Positions 1-8,179 of a stretch of DNA of 64,000 nt are shown piece after piece. Within the stretch, counting starts at the first letter, position 1. Every line of letters begins with the position of its first letter. The stretch is from Spirochaetaceae bacterium (GTDB lineage: Bacteria > Spirochaetota > Spirochaetia > SZUA-6 > Bin103): contig JAPPGB010000071.1 of assembly GCA_028821475.1 (NCBI GenBank), positions 1 through 64,000 of the forward strand, given 5' to 3'. The translations under genes were made by a program, and so were the position numbers. Below the pieces are notes generated by a model that did no database searches, had not been told where the DNA came from, and was given only the letters and a program-made list of their open reading frames with translations.

Positions 1-175
1 ACTCGATGCCATGGAAGACGATGAAACCCGGCACCCAAGCATTGCCCGCCGGCCGACTCTGTCGGAACACGCTACCGCTTTCGGCGTTCGCACCCAGTGA
101 GCGCGGTGTTGATGGATCGGGTGTTGTTCACGGTGTATCCTGCGGTCCACCATATCGAACCGAGGAGGGCGGGCC
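1..175. other. Upstream non-coding region with a diverged repeat
   Basis: No convincing gene. Bases about 13-65 match bases 48394-48447 at roughly three quarters identity, sharing the exact stretch ggaagacgatgaaa and later agcat and gccc blocks. A strong ribosome-binding site (cgaggagggcggg, about 161-173) ends the region and serves the dehydrogenase that starts at 176. Confidence 0.5.
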
Positions 176-1267
176 ATGAAAGCTGCCATTCTGTACGAGC
201 CGCACCAGCCGCTGGTGATCGAGGAGATTCGCGTGCGCAAGCCGGCGGCGCGCGAGGTGCTGCTGCGCACCGCGGTGGCTGGGCTGTGCCACTCCGACCT
301 GCACTTCATGGAGGGGTTGTACAAGACTCCCCTGCCGGTGGTGCTCGGGCACGAGTCGTCGGCGGTGGTCGAGCAGGTCGGCCCCGAAGTGACCTACGTC
401 GAGCCCGGCGACCGCGTCGTGACCTGCCTGTCGGTGTTCTGCGGCACCTGCGAATACTGCACCACCGGGCGTCCCGCGCTGTGCAATAGCACCGACGTGA
501 AGCTGGACCCGGAGAAGTCGGATCGCCTGCAGTGGGACAAGCCGGGGCGGCCGCACACGTTTGCCAACCTGTCTTCGTTCGCGGAGCAGATGCTGGTGCA
601 CGAGAACGCGATCGTGAAGATACGCGACGAGATGCCGCTCGACCGCGCCGCGCTGATCGGCTGCGGGGTGATGACCGGCTTCGGGGCCGCCGTGAACACG
701 GCGGGGGTGCGTCCCGGCGAGACGGTGGCCGTGCTCGGCTGCGGCGGCGTCGGCATGGCGGCGGTCAACGGCGCCTACGTCGCCGGGGCGGGGCGCATCA
801 TCGCGGTGGACACCAACCCGGCCAAGCTGCAGGCCGCAAGCAAGCTCGGCGCGACCGACCAGGTCAACCCGGCCGACGGCGACCCGGTGGAGCGGATCAA
901 GGAGCTGACCGGCGGCGGCGTGCACCATGCGATCGAGTGCATCGGCCTGAAGGTGACCGCCGAGCAGTCGTTCGACATGCTCGCGTCCGGCGGCACCGCC
1001 ACTATTGTCGGCATGGTGCCGTTCGAGGAGAAGATCGAACTGCACGCGGCCACTCTGCTGCGCGAGCGCAAGTTGCAGGGCTCGTCGATGGGCTCCAACC
1101 GATTCCGGGTCGACATGCCGCGCCTGGTCGACCTGTACCTGCAGGGCCGCCTGCACCTCGACGACTGGATCTCCCGCCGCATCCGCCTGGATGAGATCAA
1201 CGAGGGCTTCGCGGCGATGAAGGCCGGCGAAGTAATCCGCTCCATCATCGACTTCCAAGCCGCTTAG
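176..1267 (+). CDS. Zinc-dependent MDR alcohol dehydrogenase
   Basis: A cytosolic medium-chain dehydrogenase of 363 residues that should oxidise an alcohol or reduce an aldehyde with NAD(P). Catalytic zinc ligands are visible as C38 (in CHSD) and H59-E60 (GHE). All four structural-zinc cysteines are present at 89, 92, 95 and 103 (CGTCEYC...C). The Rossmann glycine motif GCGGVG lies near residue 188. The ATG at 176 follows an excellent Shine-Dalgarno, which fixes the start. Overall it resembles the class III/Rv-type alcohol dehydrogenases, but the substrate cannot be read from sequence. It is a single gene; the next gene downstream is an unrelated toxin-antitoxin pair with its own promoter-like sequence. 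Confidence 0.9.
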   Translation: MKAAILYEPHQPLVIEEIRVRKPAAREVLLRTAVAGLCHSDLHFMEGLYKTPLPVVLGHESSAVVEQVGPEVTYVEPGDRVVTCLSVFCGTCEYCTTGRPALCNSTDVKLDPEKSDRLQWDKPGRPHTFANLSSFAEQMLVHENAIVKIRDEMPLDRAALIGCGVMTGFGAAVNTAGVRPGETVAVLGCGGVGMAAVNGAYVAGAGRIIAVDTNPAKLQAASKLGATDQVNPADGDPVERIKELTGGGVHHAIECIGLKVTAEQSFDMLASGGTATIVGMVPFEEKIELHAATLLRERKLQGSSMGSNRFRVDMPRLVDLYLQGRLHLDDWISRRIRLDEINEGFAAMKAGEVIRSIIDFQAA

Positions 1268-1300
1268 TAGCGGCGGCAGGACTTCCAAGGTCCGGCGGTG

Positions 1301-1336
1301 TTGGACATAGTCAGGTAGCTGATCTATTGTTTGACC
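1301..1336 (+). promoter_or_regulatory. Putative TA promoter with operator dyad
   Basis: A -35-like TTGGAC (1301-1306) and a -10-like TATTGT (1325-1330) are separated by 18 bp. Between them lies an imperfect palindrome, ATAG-TCAG / CTGA-T-CTAT (1307-1327), a typical site for an autoregulating antitoxin. Transcription would begin close to the antitoxin ATG at 1337, suggesting a leaderless message; no Shine-Dalgarno is visible. Inferred from sequence only. Confidence 0.45.
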
Positions 1337-1585
1337 ATGAATCGGATCAACGTGGCCGAGGCGAAGGCTCGGCTGTCGCACTACCTCGCCAAGGTCGGCG
1401 AGGGTGAAACCGTGCTCATCTGTCGCCGGAACGTCCCGATAGCCGAACTGCGTCCGATTCGGACGCCACTGCGTCAGCCGCGTCCCGTGGGGATCGACCG
1501 CGGCATGACGATTCCGGACAGCTTCTTTGAACCGCTTCCTGACGATCTGCTCGACGCTTTCGAGGGGAGAGGCAGCACAGGGTGA
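1337..1585 (+). CDS. Phd/YefM-type antitoxin (VapB-like)
   Basis: An 82-residue antitoxin. The N-terminus (MNRINVAEAKARLSHYL) is the Phd/YefM DNA-binding fold and is followed by the family's GETVLI...RNVPIAEL strand. The C-terminal part, with PDSFFEPL, should wrap the toxin. I chose ATG 1337 rather than TTG 1331 because the family starts right at this motif. The stop overlaps the toxin start by four bases (GTGA), so the two are translationally coupled. The antitoxin is expected to neutralise the PIN toxin and repress its own promoter. A near twin is encoded at 7743-7979 on the other strand, with the same PDSFFEPL motif. Confidence 0.88.
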   Translation: MNRINVAEAKARLSHYLAKVGEGETVLICRRNVPIAELRPIRTPLRQPRPVGIDRGMTIPDSFFEPLPDDLLDAFEGRGSTG

Positions 1586-1968
1586 GACTTCTGGTCGATA
1601 CCTGCACGTTTCTCTGGCTGGCGGCTGACGACCGCCGGCTGACGCCGCATGCCCGGAGCATGTGCCGCAGCCCCGACAACGACGTGTTTCTGAGCGCGCT
1701 GTGCGCGTGGGAGATCGCGATCAAGCACCGCCTTGGATGCTTGCCACTGCCGGAGTCGCCCGTGCGCTACGTGGTGAGCCGGCGCGAGGCGCTCCAGCTC
1801 GAGCCGCTGAGTTTCGACGAGTCCTGCGCCGTCCACGAAGGGCTGCTTCCGCCGCATCACCGTGACCCGTTCGACCGCGGGCTCATCGCCCAGGCGATCG
1901 TCAACGGCATGACGCTCGTGACCCCGGATCCGGTGATCGCCCACTATCCCGTTCCTATTCTCTGGTAG
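1582..1968 (+). CDS. PIN-domain toxin (VapC-like ribonuclease)
   Basis: A 128-residue PIN-domain protein, the usual size for a VapC toxin that cleaves RNA using divalent metal. The acidic catalytic residues are all present: D6 (LLVDTC), E44 (WEIAIK), D95 and D98 (HRDPFDR) and D116 (TPDP). The GTG start lies inside the antitoxin stop codon. It shares length and exact catalytic spacing with the second PIN toxin at 7360-7746, so the two modules are probably paralogues. The target RNA is unknown. Confidence 0.9.
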   Translation: MRLLVDTCTFLWLAADDRRLTPHARSMCRSPDNDVFLSALCAWEIAIKHRLGCLPLPESPVRYVVSRREALQLEPLSFDESCAVHEGLLPPHHRDPFDRGLIAQAIVNGMTLVTPDPVIAHYPVPILW

Positions 1969-2092
1969 TGCAACTCGGCGACCTGGAGTCGGCGGCGGTG
2001 GACGGTCGTGCCGGGAATCCCGGTACCACGTGGGCCACGGGGCTGGGCGTGTTTGACAGCGGGGGGGCGATGGGTTAGCACTGTTCGCTACG

Positions 2093-3043
2093 ATGTCGGC
2101 TGACGTGCACGCGGTCACATCCCTGCGCCGGAGCAGCGCCAGCAGGATCGGCAGGCGGATTCTCAAGCACTGGGAGTACTACCTGCTGGTGCTGGTGCCG
2201 ATGGCGTACATCGTCATCTTCAAGTACGTGCCGATGGTAGGCGCGCAGATCGCGTTCCGGGACTTCAACGTGATCGACGGCATGTGGGGCAGCCCCTGGG
2301 TGGGGTTCCGGGAGTTCGTCCGCTTCTTCGAGTCGCCGAGCTTCTGGCGGTTGATCGAGAACACCTTTTCCATCAGCCTGACCCGGCTGCTGCTGGGCTT
2401 CCCGGCGCCGATCATCCTGGCGCTGGCGCTCAACGAGATCAGCCAACGCACCTTCAAGCGGTCGGTGCAGATGGTCACCTACGCGCCGCACTTCATCTCC
2501 ACGGTAGTGATGGCGTCGATGATCATCCTGTTCCTGAACCCGCGGCTCGGCTTGTTCGGCGTGCTGATGCGCGCATTCGGCATGCAGCCGGTCAACTACC
2601 TGGCGGTGGCCAGCCACTTCAAGTTCGTCTATGCCCTGTCCGACATCTGGCAGCACGCCGGCTACGGCGCCATCATCTACATGGCCGCGCTCGCCGCCAT
2701 CAACCCCGAACTGTACGAGGCTGCCCGCATCGACGGGGCGTCACGCCTGCAGAAGATCATCCACGTGGACATTCCCGGCATCATGCCGGTGATGGTGATC
2801 CTGCTGATCCTGGAGTTCGGTGAGATCATGGAGGTCGGGTTCGAGAAGATCTACCTGCTGCAGAACCCCGTCAACATCTCGGCATCGGAGATCATCCAGA
2901 CCTACGTCTACAAGATCGGCATCATCAACGCCAGCTTCAGCTTCGCCTCCGCGGTGGGGCTGTTCAACTCGGTGATCAACTTCATCCTGCTGGTCGGCGT
3001 GAACGCGGCGGCCCGGCGGATATCCAACAACAGCCTATGGTAG
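2093..3043 (+). CDS. LplB-type sugar ABC transporter permease
   Basis: A 316-residue inner-membrane permease of the LplB/COG4209 type (carbohydrate importers of the CUT1 group), with six predicted membrane segments; the first is at about residues 30-50. The EAA loop that docks the ATPase appears as LYEAARIDGASRLQKI near residues 204-219. It pairs with the YtcP-type permease directly downstream, which begins before this gene ends (7-bp overlap). The family commonly handles oligosaccharides or uronides, but the substrate is not readable here. No ATPase gene is nearby, so a shared MsmK/UgpC-like ATPase elsewhere is likely. Confidence 0.92.
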   Translation: MSADVHAVTSLRRSSASRIGRRILKHWEYYLLVLVPMAYIVIFKYVPMVGAQIAFRDFNVIDGMWGSPWVGFREFVRFFESPSFWRLIENTFSISLTRLLLGFPAPIILALALNEISQRTFKRSVQMVTYAPHFISTVVMASMIILFLNPRLGLFGVLMRAFGMQPVNYLAVASHFKFVYALSDIWQHAGYGAIIYMAALAAINPELYEAARIDGASRLQKIIHVDIPGIMPVMVILLILEFGEIMEVGFEKIYLLQNPVNISASEIIQTYVYKIGIINASFSFASAVGLFNSVINFILLVGVNAAARRISNNSLW

Positions 3044-3969
3044 GAACGGTCGAGCATGCGGGCCGCGCGCTGCCGCGCCGCGGCGGCCGGATCAGGGAAT
3101 CGCGCGTCGACCGCGTGTTCCTGACGGTCATCGTCATCTTCCTCACCTTCGTGCTGATCTCGGTGCTGTACCCGCTCATCTTCATCGTCAGCTCGTCGTT
3201 CAGCTCCACCAGCGCGGTGATCGCCGGCCGAGTGTGGCTGTTTCCCGTCGAACCCTCGCTGCTCGGCTACGAGGCGGTGTTCGAGCACCGCTCGGTGCTG
3301 ATCGGCTACGTCAACAGCGCCGTCTACACGTTCTTCGGCACCATCATCAACGTGGTGCTGACGGTGTGCATCGCGTTCCCGCTGTCGCGCTCCGATTTCT
3401 TCGGGCGCAACTTCCTGATGATGAGCCTGGTATTCACGATGCTGTTCAGCGGCGGGCTGATTCCGCTCTACCTGGTGGTGCTCAAGCTCGGCCTGATGAA
3501 CACGCGCTGGGCGATGCTGCTGCCGGAGGCGCTGGTGGTGTGGTTCGTGATCATCGCCCGCACCTACTTCCAGACTTCGATTCCCGACGAGCTGGCGGAG
3601 GCGGCCTCCATCGACGGCTGCCGCGACACCTACTTCGTGTGGGCGGTGGTGCTGCCGCTGTCCAAGCCGATCGTCGCGGTGCTGACGCTGATGTACGCGG
3701 TCGCGCACTGGAACCGCTACTTCCACGCGTTGATGTTCCTGAGCAGCGAGCGGCTGTATCCGCTGCAGATCGTGCTGCGCAACATTCTCATTCTGAACCA
3801 GACCCAGGAAATGGCGGTCGAGGTGAGCGAGGAGCTGATGCGCCAGGGGCTCGCCGACCTGATGAAGTTCTCTCTCATCGTGGTGGCGAGCGCCCCGGTG
3901 CTGGCGCTGTATCCGTTCGTGCAGCGCTATTTCATCAAAGGCATAATGATCGGTTCTCTGAAAGGCTGA
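3037..3969 (+). CDS. YtcP-type sugar ABC transporter permease
   Basis: A 310-residue second permease (COG0395, MalG-like, YtcP subgroup), forming the membrane channel with its upstream partner. Hydrophobic segments start at about residue 28. The EAA loop reads LAEAASIDGCRDTYF. The C-terminus FIKGIMIGSLKG is typical of this subgroup. The start overlaps the upstream stop. The binding-protein gene follows about 80 bp downstream. A close relative of this arrangement occurs at 50547-53955, where the paralogous permease ends in FVKGVMIGALKG. Confidence 0.92.
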   Translation: MVGTVEHAGRALPRRGGRIRESRVDRVFLTVIVIFLTFVLISVLYPLIFIVSSSFSSTSAVIAGRVWLFPVEPSLLGYEAVFEHRSVLIGYVNSAVYTFFGTIINVVLTVCIAFPLSRSDFFGRNFLMMSLVFTMLFSGGLIPLYLVVLKLGLMNTRWAMLLPEALVVWFVIIARTYFQTSIPDELAEAASIDGCRDTYFVWAVVLPLSKPIVAVLTLMYAVAHWNRYFHALMFLSSERLYPLQIVLRNILILNQTQEMAVEVSEELMRQGLADLMKFSLIVVASAPVLALYPFVQRYFIKGIMIGSLKG

Positions 3970-4049
3970 TGTCCGCACCGAGAGCGGGCACCAGGGGCTT
4001 GGGTGCACCGGCTCATGTGGCCGGTGAAGACACTTTAGGAGGTAGCACG

Positions 4050-5675
4050 ATGAAAAGGATTTCGTGCATTGCGTTGACGTTGTTCCTTGTCGCGGCCGCG
4101 TACGCGGCGGCAGGAGCAGAAGGGGAGGCCGGAGCCGCCGGGGAGGCCGGAGACGGGCCGCTGGTCTTGAGCATGTTCATTACGCTCGGAGAGCGGCAGC
4201 AGTCGATGGCTCCCGGCGAGAACAGGTATACCGACTACCTGGAGGAGAAGTTCAACGTCAGCTTCGACCTGACCGTGGTTCCGGGCGAGGCGCGACTGGA
4301 GAAGCAGAACCTGCTGCTCGCCAGCGGTACCTATCCCGACATCTTCTTCGACGGCCAGTTCAGCCCTGCCGACCAGATGAAGTACGGCGGCCAGGGGGTG
4401 CTGATCCCGCTCAACGACCTGATCGCCAACCACGGGCCGGACATCGAGAAGGCGTGGGAGATCCTGCCGGTGCTGCAGAAGTGGATGGTGACGCCGGACG
4501 GCAACATCTACAGCATTCCGGCGGTGGAGGAGTGTTATCACTGCAGCGTGAACCAGAAGCACTGGATCAACACCACCTGGCTGGAAGGGCTGGGCCTGGA
4601 CATGCCCGGCACCACCGATGAATACGAGGCGGTGCTGACGGCGTTCCGGGATGACGACCCCAACGGCAACGGCCAGCAGGACGAGATTCCGCTGACCGGT
4701 GCGGTCAACACCTGGTCCGCCGACGTGCAGGACTTCCTGATGTCGGCGTTCATCTACACCGACGGGCAGCGCTTCCTGACCGCCGACAACGGCACCATCA
4801 TCTTCACGCCGGACAAGCCCCAGTGGCGTGACGGGCTGCGCTGGATCAACCGCCTGTACACGAGCGGCCTGATCGACAGCGAGGCGTTCACCAACTCGCG
4901 GGACACCCTGCGCGCGCTGGCCAACCGGCCGGACGACCTGATCGTCGGCGCCTACGCCGCCGGCCATGCCCTGATGGGGGCGCAAGAGGAGGGCATCTGG
5001 CAGCAGTACCGCGTGGTGCCGCCGTTGCGCGGCCCGGGCGGCGTGCAGCTGACCGCCTACCGGCCCTACATGCCCAACTTCGGGCGCTTCGCGATTACCA
5101 ACAAGGCGAGTCCCGAGGTGCAGCAGCGCGCCATGGAGCTGGCCAACTGGTTCTACACCACGCAGGGCACCCTGGAGATGGGCGCCGGGCTGCGCGGTCC
5201 GGAGTCGGAAGGCTTCTACTGGGACTGGGCCGGTCCGGACGACATGGGTCTGAACGGCGAGCCGGCCATCTACCTCAAGCTGCCGCCGCCGCCGATGAGC
5301 GAGGTGACCAACTACAAGTGGCACACCGAGTTCCGGTTCTGGCACAAGGAGCTGTTCAACGGCTGGGCGGCCAGCCAGGACATCATGACGCGCGACGGCT
5401 ACGAGCGCTTCCTGGTGGTGGAGTCGGACAAATACATCGACCACGTGCCCGCCGAGGTGGTGCCGGCGTCGATGTACTTCGCGCCGGAAGACGCACAACT
5501 CACCGCGCAGTTGCAGGTGGAGATCCAGAACTACGTGGAGCAGAACACCGTGGCGTTCATCACCGGCCAGCGCGACCTCGACACCGAGTGGGACTCCTAC
5601 GTGCAGGGTTTCGAAGGCCTGCGCCTGGCCCACTACCTGGAGGTAATGCAGAAGACCTACGACGACTTCCAGTAG
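4050..5675 (+). CDS. Extracellular sugar-binding protein of ABC importer
   Basis: A 541-residue family 1 solute-binding protein that captures substrate in the periplasm for the two preceding permeases. The N-terminus MKRISCIALTLFLVAAAYAAA is a signal peptide without a lipobox cysteine in the right position, followed by a repetitive EGEAGAAGEAG linker. The ATG at 4050 is preceded by a strong TTAGGAGG. The large size fits the LplA-like proteins that partner LplB/YtcP permeases. A stable hairpin lies 14 bp after the stop. The ligand is unknown. Confidence 0.9.
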   Translation: MKRISCIALTLFLVAAAYAAAGAEGEAGAAGEAGDGPLVLSMFITLGERQQSMAPGENRYTDYLEEKFNVSFDLTVVPGEARLEKQNLLLASGTYPDIFFDGQFSPADQMKYGGQGVLIPLNDLIANHGPDIEKAWEILPVLQKWMVTPDGNIYSIPAVEECYHCSVNQKHWINTTWLEGLGLDMPGTTDEYEAVLTAFRDDDPNGNGQQDEIPLTGAVNTWSADVQDFLMSAFIYTDGQRFLTADNGTIIFTPDKPQWRDGLRWINRLYTSGLIDSEAFTNSRDTLRALANRPDDLIVGAYAAGHALMGAQEEGIWQQYRVVPPLRGPGGVQLTAYRPYMPNFGRFAITNKASPEVQQRAMELANWFYTTQGTLEMGAGLRGPESEGFYWDWAGPDDMGLNGEPAIYLKLPPPPMSEVTNYKWHTEFRFWHKELFNGWAASQDIMTRDGYERFLVVESDKYIDHVPAEVVPASMYFAPEDAQLTAQLQVEIQNYVEQNTVAFITGQRDLDTEWDSYVQGFEGLRLAHYLEVMQKTYDDFQ

Positions 5676-5689
5676 TCATCGCAGTCAGT

Positions 5690-5727
5690 CGGGTGGCGCC
5701 CGGAGGCATTCGCTTCCGGCCCACCCG
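5690..5727 (+). terminator. Long hairpin after binding-protein gene
   Basis: A two-part stem: CGGGTGG (5690-5696) pairs with CCACCCG (5721-5727), and inside it CGGAGGC (5701-5707) pairs with GCTTCCG (5712-5718, one G-U) around an ATTC loop. There is no U-run, so it could be a Rho-type boundary or an mRNA 3'-end stabiliser. Confidence 0.6.
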
Positions 5728-5808
5728 GCAGCCGAGCGAGTTGAAATGTGAGATGTCTCAACGCGTGGGACAGCAGGAGCCCGGGAGGCTCGACAAGGAG
5801 TCAGGAGA

Positions 5809-7017
5809 ATGAGTGAACAGGCGACCGCGCCCGCGGCGCGCACGGTCGAGTTTCCGCCGCTCGACGAGGTTCGACGGAACCTGCGGGTGAAGTGGTACCG
5901 CTCGCCGATCGACCCGTCGACGTTGCGCCGGCTGATGCGGCGCAGCGACCTGCAGGGGGCGCTGCAGGCGGTGGGCCATCTCGGCCTGTTCGCCGCTACC
6001 GGCATGCTCACGGCCTGGTGCTTCATCCAGGCGATGTGGCTGCCGTTCGCGCTGGCCCTTTGGTGCCACGGCACCTTCGGCACGTTCATGTACATCGCCG
6101 GTCACGATCTCGGCCACGGTACCGTGTTTCGCACGAAGTGGCTGAATCGTTTCTTCCAGAGCATCTTCGGCGTGCTGTCGTTCTGGAATCCGCACGAGCA
6201 CGACCTGAGCCACATCTACCATCATCGCTACACCCTCTATCCGGAGGGCGACCGCGAACTGCCCGGCCAATACTACGATACCGGCGCAGTGGTGCACCCC
6301 TGGCTGCTGAACATCACGCCGTGGTGGGCGGTTCAGGAGTTGACCTTCAGCTTCGCCAGCCTGCGCCACCTGACGCTTTCCACGCTGCGCCTGGCCACGC
6401 GCCGTTACCGGATGAAGTTCACCGGCATCTTCGCCAGCGAGTGGGCCGCCGCCCTGTTCGCGACCAGCCCGGTGATCGAACGCAAGGCGGTGCGTTTCGC
6501 ACGGCTCACCCTCGCCTTTCACCTGGCCGCGCTGCTGACCGGGGCGCTGCTGGGGGCGTGGTGGCTGCCGATCGTCCTGACCGGCTCGGTGTTCGTCGGG
6601 CGCTGGCTGTTCACGCTGATCGTGATTCCGCAGCACTTCGGACTGATGGACAGCGTCCCCGATTTCCGGATGACGACCCGCTCCATCAAGCTGAACCCGT
6701 TCACCTCGTTCCTGTACTGGCGCATGAACTGGCATGCCGAACACCACATGTACGCCGGCGTGCCGTGCTACCACCTCAAGGAGCTGGCCCGGGAGATCGC
6801 ACCCGACATGCCGCGGCTGCGCACCTTGTGGCAGGCGTGGGCGGAGATGATCGAAAGCGTCCGACGCCAGCGCCGCGACCCGAGCTACCAGTACCGGACG
6901 CCGCTGCCGGCCAGCGCCCACCCGGCGGTGCTGCGCGAGGACGAGGTCGTGCTGCCGGAGGGCGAGCGGCTTGCCGCCGAGGCCTCCATCGGCGACCTGG
7001 CACACCAGCGCCAATAG
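5809..7017 (+). CDS. Membrane fatty-acid desaturase family protein
   Basis: A 402-residue integral membrane di-iron enzyme. The three histidine boxes are present: HDLGH (99-103), HIYHH (135-139) and HAEHH (309-313), with hydrophobic stretches before and between them. The family inserts double bonds or hydroxyl groups into acyl chains or related lipids such as carotenoids; the exact substrate is not clear. ATG 5809 has a GGAG-type site (aaggagtcaggagaatg). It appears to be a single gene. A 57-bp piece encoding the third histidine box is duplicated almost exactly at 11322-11378. Confidence 0.85.
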   Translation: MSEQATAPAARTVEFPPLDEVRRNLRVKWYRSPIDPSTLRRLMRRSDLQGALQAVGHLGLFAATGMLTAWCFIQAMWLPFALALWCHGTFGTFMYIAGHDLGHGTVFRTKWLNRFFQSIFGVLSFWNPHEHDLSHIYHHRYTLYPEGDRELPGQYYDTGAVVHPWLLNITPWWAVQELTFSFASLRHLTLSTLRLATRRYRMKFTGIFASEWAAALFATSPVIERKAVRFARLTLAFHLAALLTGALLGAWWLPIVLTGSVFVGRWLFTLIVIPQHFGLMDSVPDFRMTTRSIKLNPFTSFLYWRMNWHAEHHMYAGVPCYHLKELAREIAPDMPRLRTLWQAWAEMIESVRRQRRDPSYQYRTPLPASAHPAVLREDEVVLPEGERLAAEASIGDLAHQRQ

Positions 7018-7359
7018 CGGACGGGAGCCGAGCCGCGGCGATCCGGCATGCGGGGTTGCGGCAACTGCCTCTTCCGGCAGTCTTGTTCCCATATGGTAAT
7101 GACGCAGGTGCCAGATGGAATCAGCGGTGCGTGATGATCGCCGGAGCCGCGCCGGGGTGTCATGCCCGCTCGACAACAGGTTCCCCGGTGCGGCAGGAAC
7201 GGCACTCTGCCGTGCCGCCGCTGAGCCGCCTTCTGCTGGCCGGTCGTACCGGCGCGACCTGGTGTTCACCCACGCCGGTAACCGCCCCTCATTGTGACGC
7301 GCCGGCGACGCCGGCGTAGTCCCACAGCAACATCGCCCGATGACCCGCGCGTAGCCGGG
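7018..7359. other. Intergenic region carrying a gene scrap
   Basis: No intact gene. Bases 7255-7300 are a diverged copy (about 85% identical) of 13264-13309, an internal piece of the FG-GAP gene encoding DLVFTHAGNRPS. The rest is unremarkable. Confidence 0.5.
7255..7300 (+). pseudogene. Fragment of CRTAC1-like (FG-GAP) gene
   Basis: A 46-bp match to 13264-13309. It still translates to DLVFTHAGNRPS before a TGA. Mismatches are mainly at third positions, so the source was probably a once-functional paralogue rather than a recent copy. It lies about 60 bp from the end of the toxin gene at 7360. Confidence 0.55.
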
Positions 7360-7746
7360 CTACCAGAGCGTGTCGGCGCCGAGCGTGGCGATGGCCGGGT
7401 CGGGAGTCGCCACCCTGATCGTTTCCATCATGCCCTGGGCGGCGATCATGCGGTCGAAGGGGTCGCGGTGGTCGCCGGGCAGGGAGCCGGCTCGCAGCGC
7501 ATGGGCGCAGGACACGTCGAGCTGGCGAAACCCGTCGCGAGCGATCCGGTCGTCCCACTCCGCGATAATGGGGCCGCCGGCGGGGTACTTTCCGACGCGG
7601 TGCTTGGTCGCGATTTCCCACGCGCTGGCGGCGCTGACCCACACCTGGTTGTGCGGGTCCCGGAGGAGGCCTTCGAGCCGTGCGCTGAGCTTCTCCGGTT
7701 CCGCCCACGCCCACAGCAGCACGCACGTGTCGAGCAGGAGGATCAC
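7360..7746 (-). CDS. PIN-domain toxin (VapC-like), second copy
   Basis: A 128-residue PIN ribonuclease toxin. The catalytic acids sit at D6, E44, D95, D98 and D116, the same positions as in the toxin at 1582-1968. The sequence outside the motifs is clearly different, so the modules are old paralogues. It begins inside the stop of its antitoxin (4-bp overlap), the classical coupled TA arrangement. Confidence 0.9.
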   Translation of the reverse strand: MILLLDTCVLLWAWAEPEKLSARLEGLLRDPHNQVWVSAASAWEIATKHRVGKYPAGGPIIAEWDDRIARDGFRQLDVSCAHALRAGSLPGDHRDPFDRMIAAQGMMETIRVATPDPAIATLGADTLW

Positions 7747-7979
7747 CCGCCCTCCCAGGAGGCCAACTCGGCATCATCGAGCGGCTCGAAGAACGAGTCG
7801 GGCACCGGGCCGTCGCGGTCGCGGTAGCGGCCGAGGGTTCGCGGAGCGGGAGCTTGCAGCGGCACCAACCGGGCGTACGGCGTGCCCGCCTTGGCGATGA
7901 CGATTTCCTCGCCGGCGTGCGCCCGTTCGAGCAGCCGCGAAAGCTGCGTCTTGGCCTCGTGCACGTTCACGGTAGCCAT
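7743..7979 (-). CDS. Phd/YefM-type antitoxin, second copy
   Basis: A 78-residue antitoxin beginning MATVNVHEAKTQLSRLLERA, followed by GEEIVIAKAGTPYARLVPL, the standard Phd fold. The C-terminal toxin-binding part again contains PDSFFEPL. A much longer reading frame upstream exists, but the ATG at 7979 fits the family start and lies directly downstream of a good promoter. It should repress that promoter together with the toxin. Confidence 0.9.
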   Translation of the reverse strand: MATVNVHEAKTQLSRLLERAHAGEEIVIAKAGTPYARLVPLQAPAPRTLGRYRDRDGPVPDSFFEPLDDAELASWEGG

Positions 7980-7986
7980 GCCTGGT

Positions 7987-8015
7987 ACTTTAGTCTGACT
8001 ACAAGACTTAGTCAA
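7987..8015 (-). promoter_or_regulatory. TA promoter with nested operator dyads
   Basis: On the minus strand, TTGACT (8015-8010) and TAAAGT (7992-7987) are separated by exactly 17 bp. The spacer region contains overlapping inverted repeats: AGTCT-N7-AGACT (7992-7996/8004-8008) and GACTA-N7-TAGTC (7997-8001/8009-8013). Transcription should start at about 7980, at the antitoxin ATG, so the message would be leaderless. Confidence 0.6.
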
Positions 8016-8055
8016 CCAGATTTTTCCCAGCCACGCAGGGTACTTGTCGCAACGA

Positions 8056-8151
8056 GTTTGGCGGGAACCGGCGCCGCGGTAAGGTGTAGGATTGAACCAG
8101 GGAGGCCTTGTGTTTCGGAAGGAGACCCTGGACATCGACGGCAGCCGCGCG
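8056..8151 (+). pseudogene. Internally deleted 5' remnant of a CRTAC1-like gene
   Basis: Bases 8056-8094 match 12797-12834 (the region just upstream of and at the start of the FG-GAP gene). Immediately after, 8095-8151 matches 13171-13229, inside that gene, ending in the codons for LDIDGSR. About 335 bp between the two source segments is missing. This is a decayed paralogue with an internal deletion, lying on the opposite side of the toxin-antitoxin pair from the fragment at 7255. Confidence 0.6.
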
Positions 8152-8179
8152 CCTCCCGCCAAGGGAGTGGCGGGCGCAA

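Noticed and set aside
128-1381. Long minus-strand reading frame opposite the first dehydrogenase
   Set aside because: Composition is Arg/His/Ala/Val-rich with no motif. It is an antisense shadow of a high-GC gene, as are most other long opposite-strand frames in the window.
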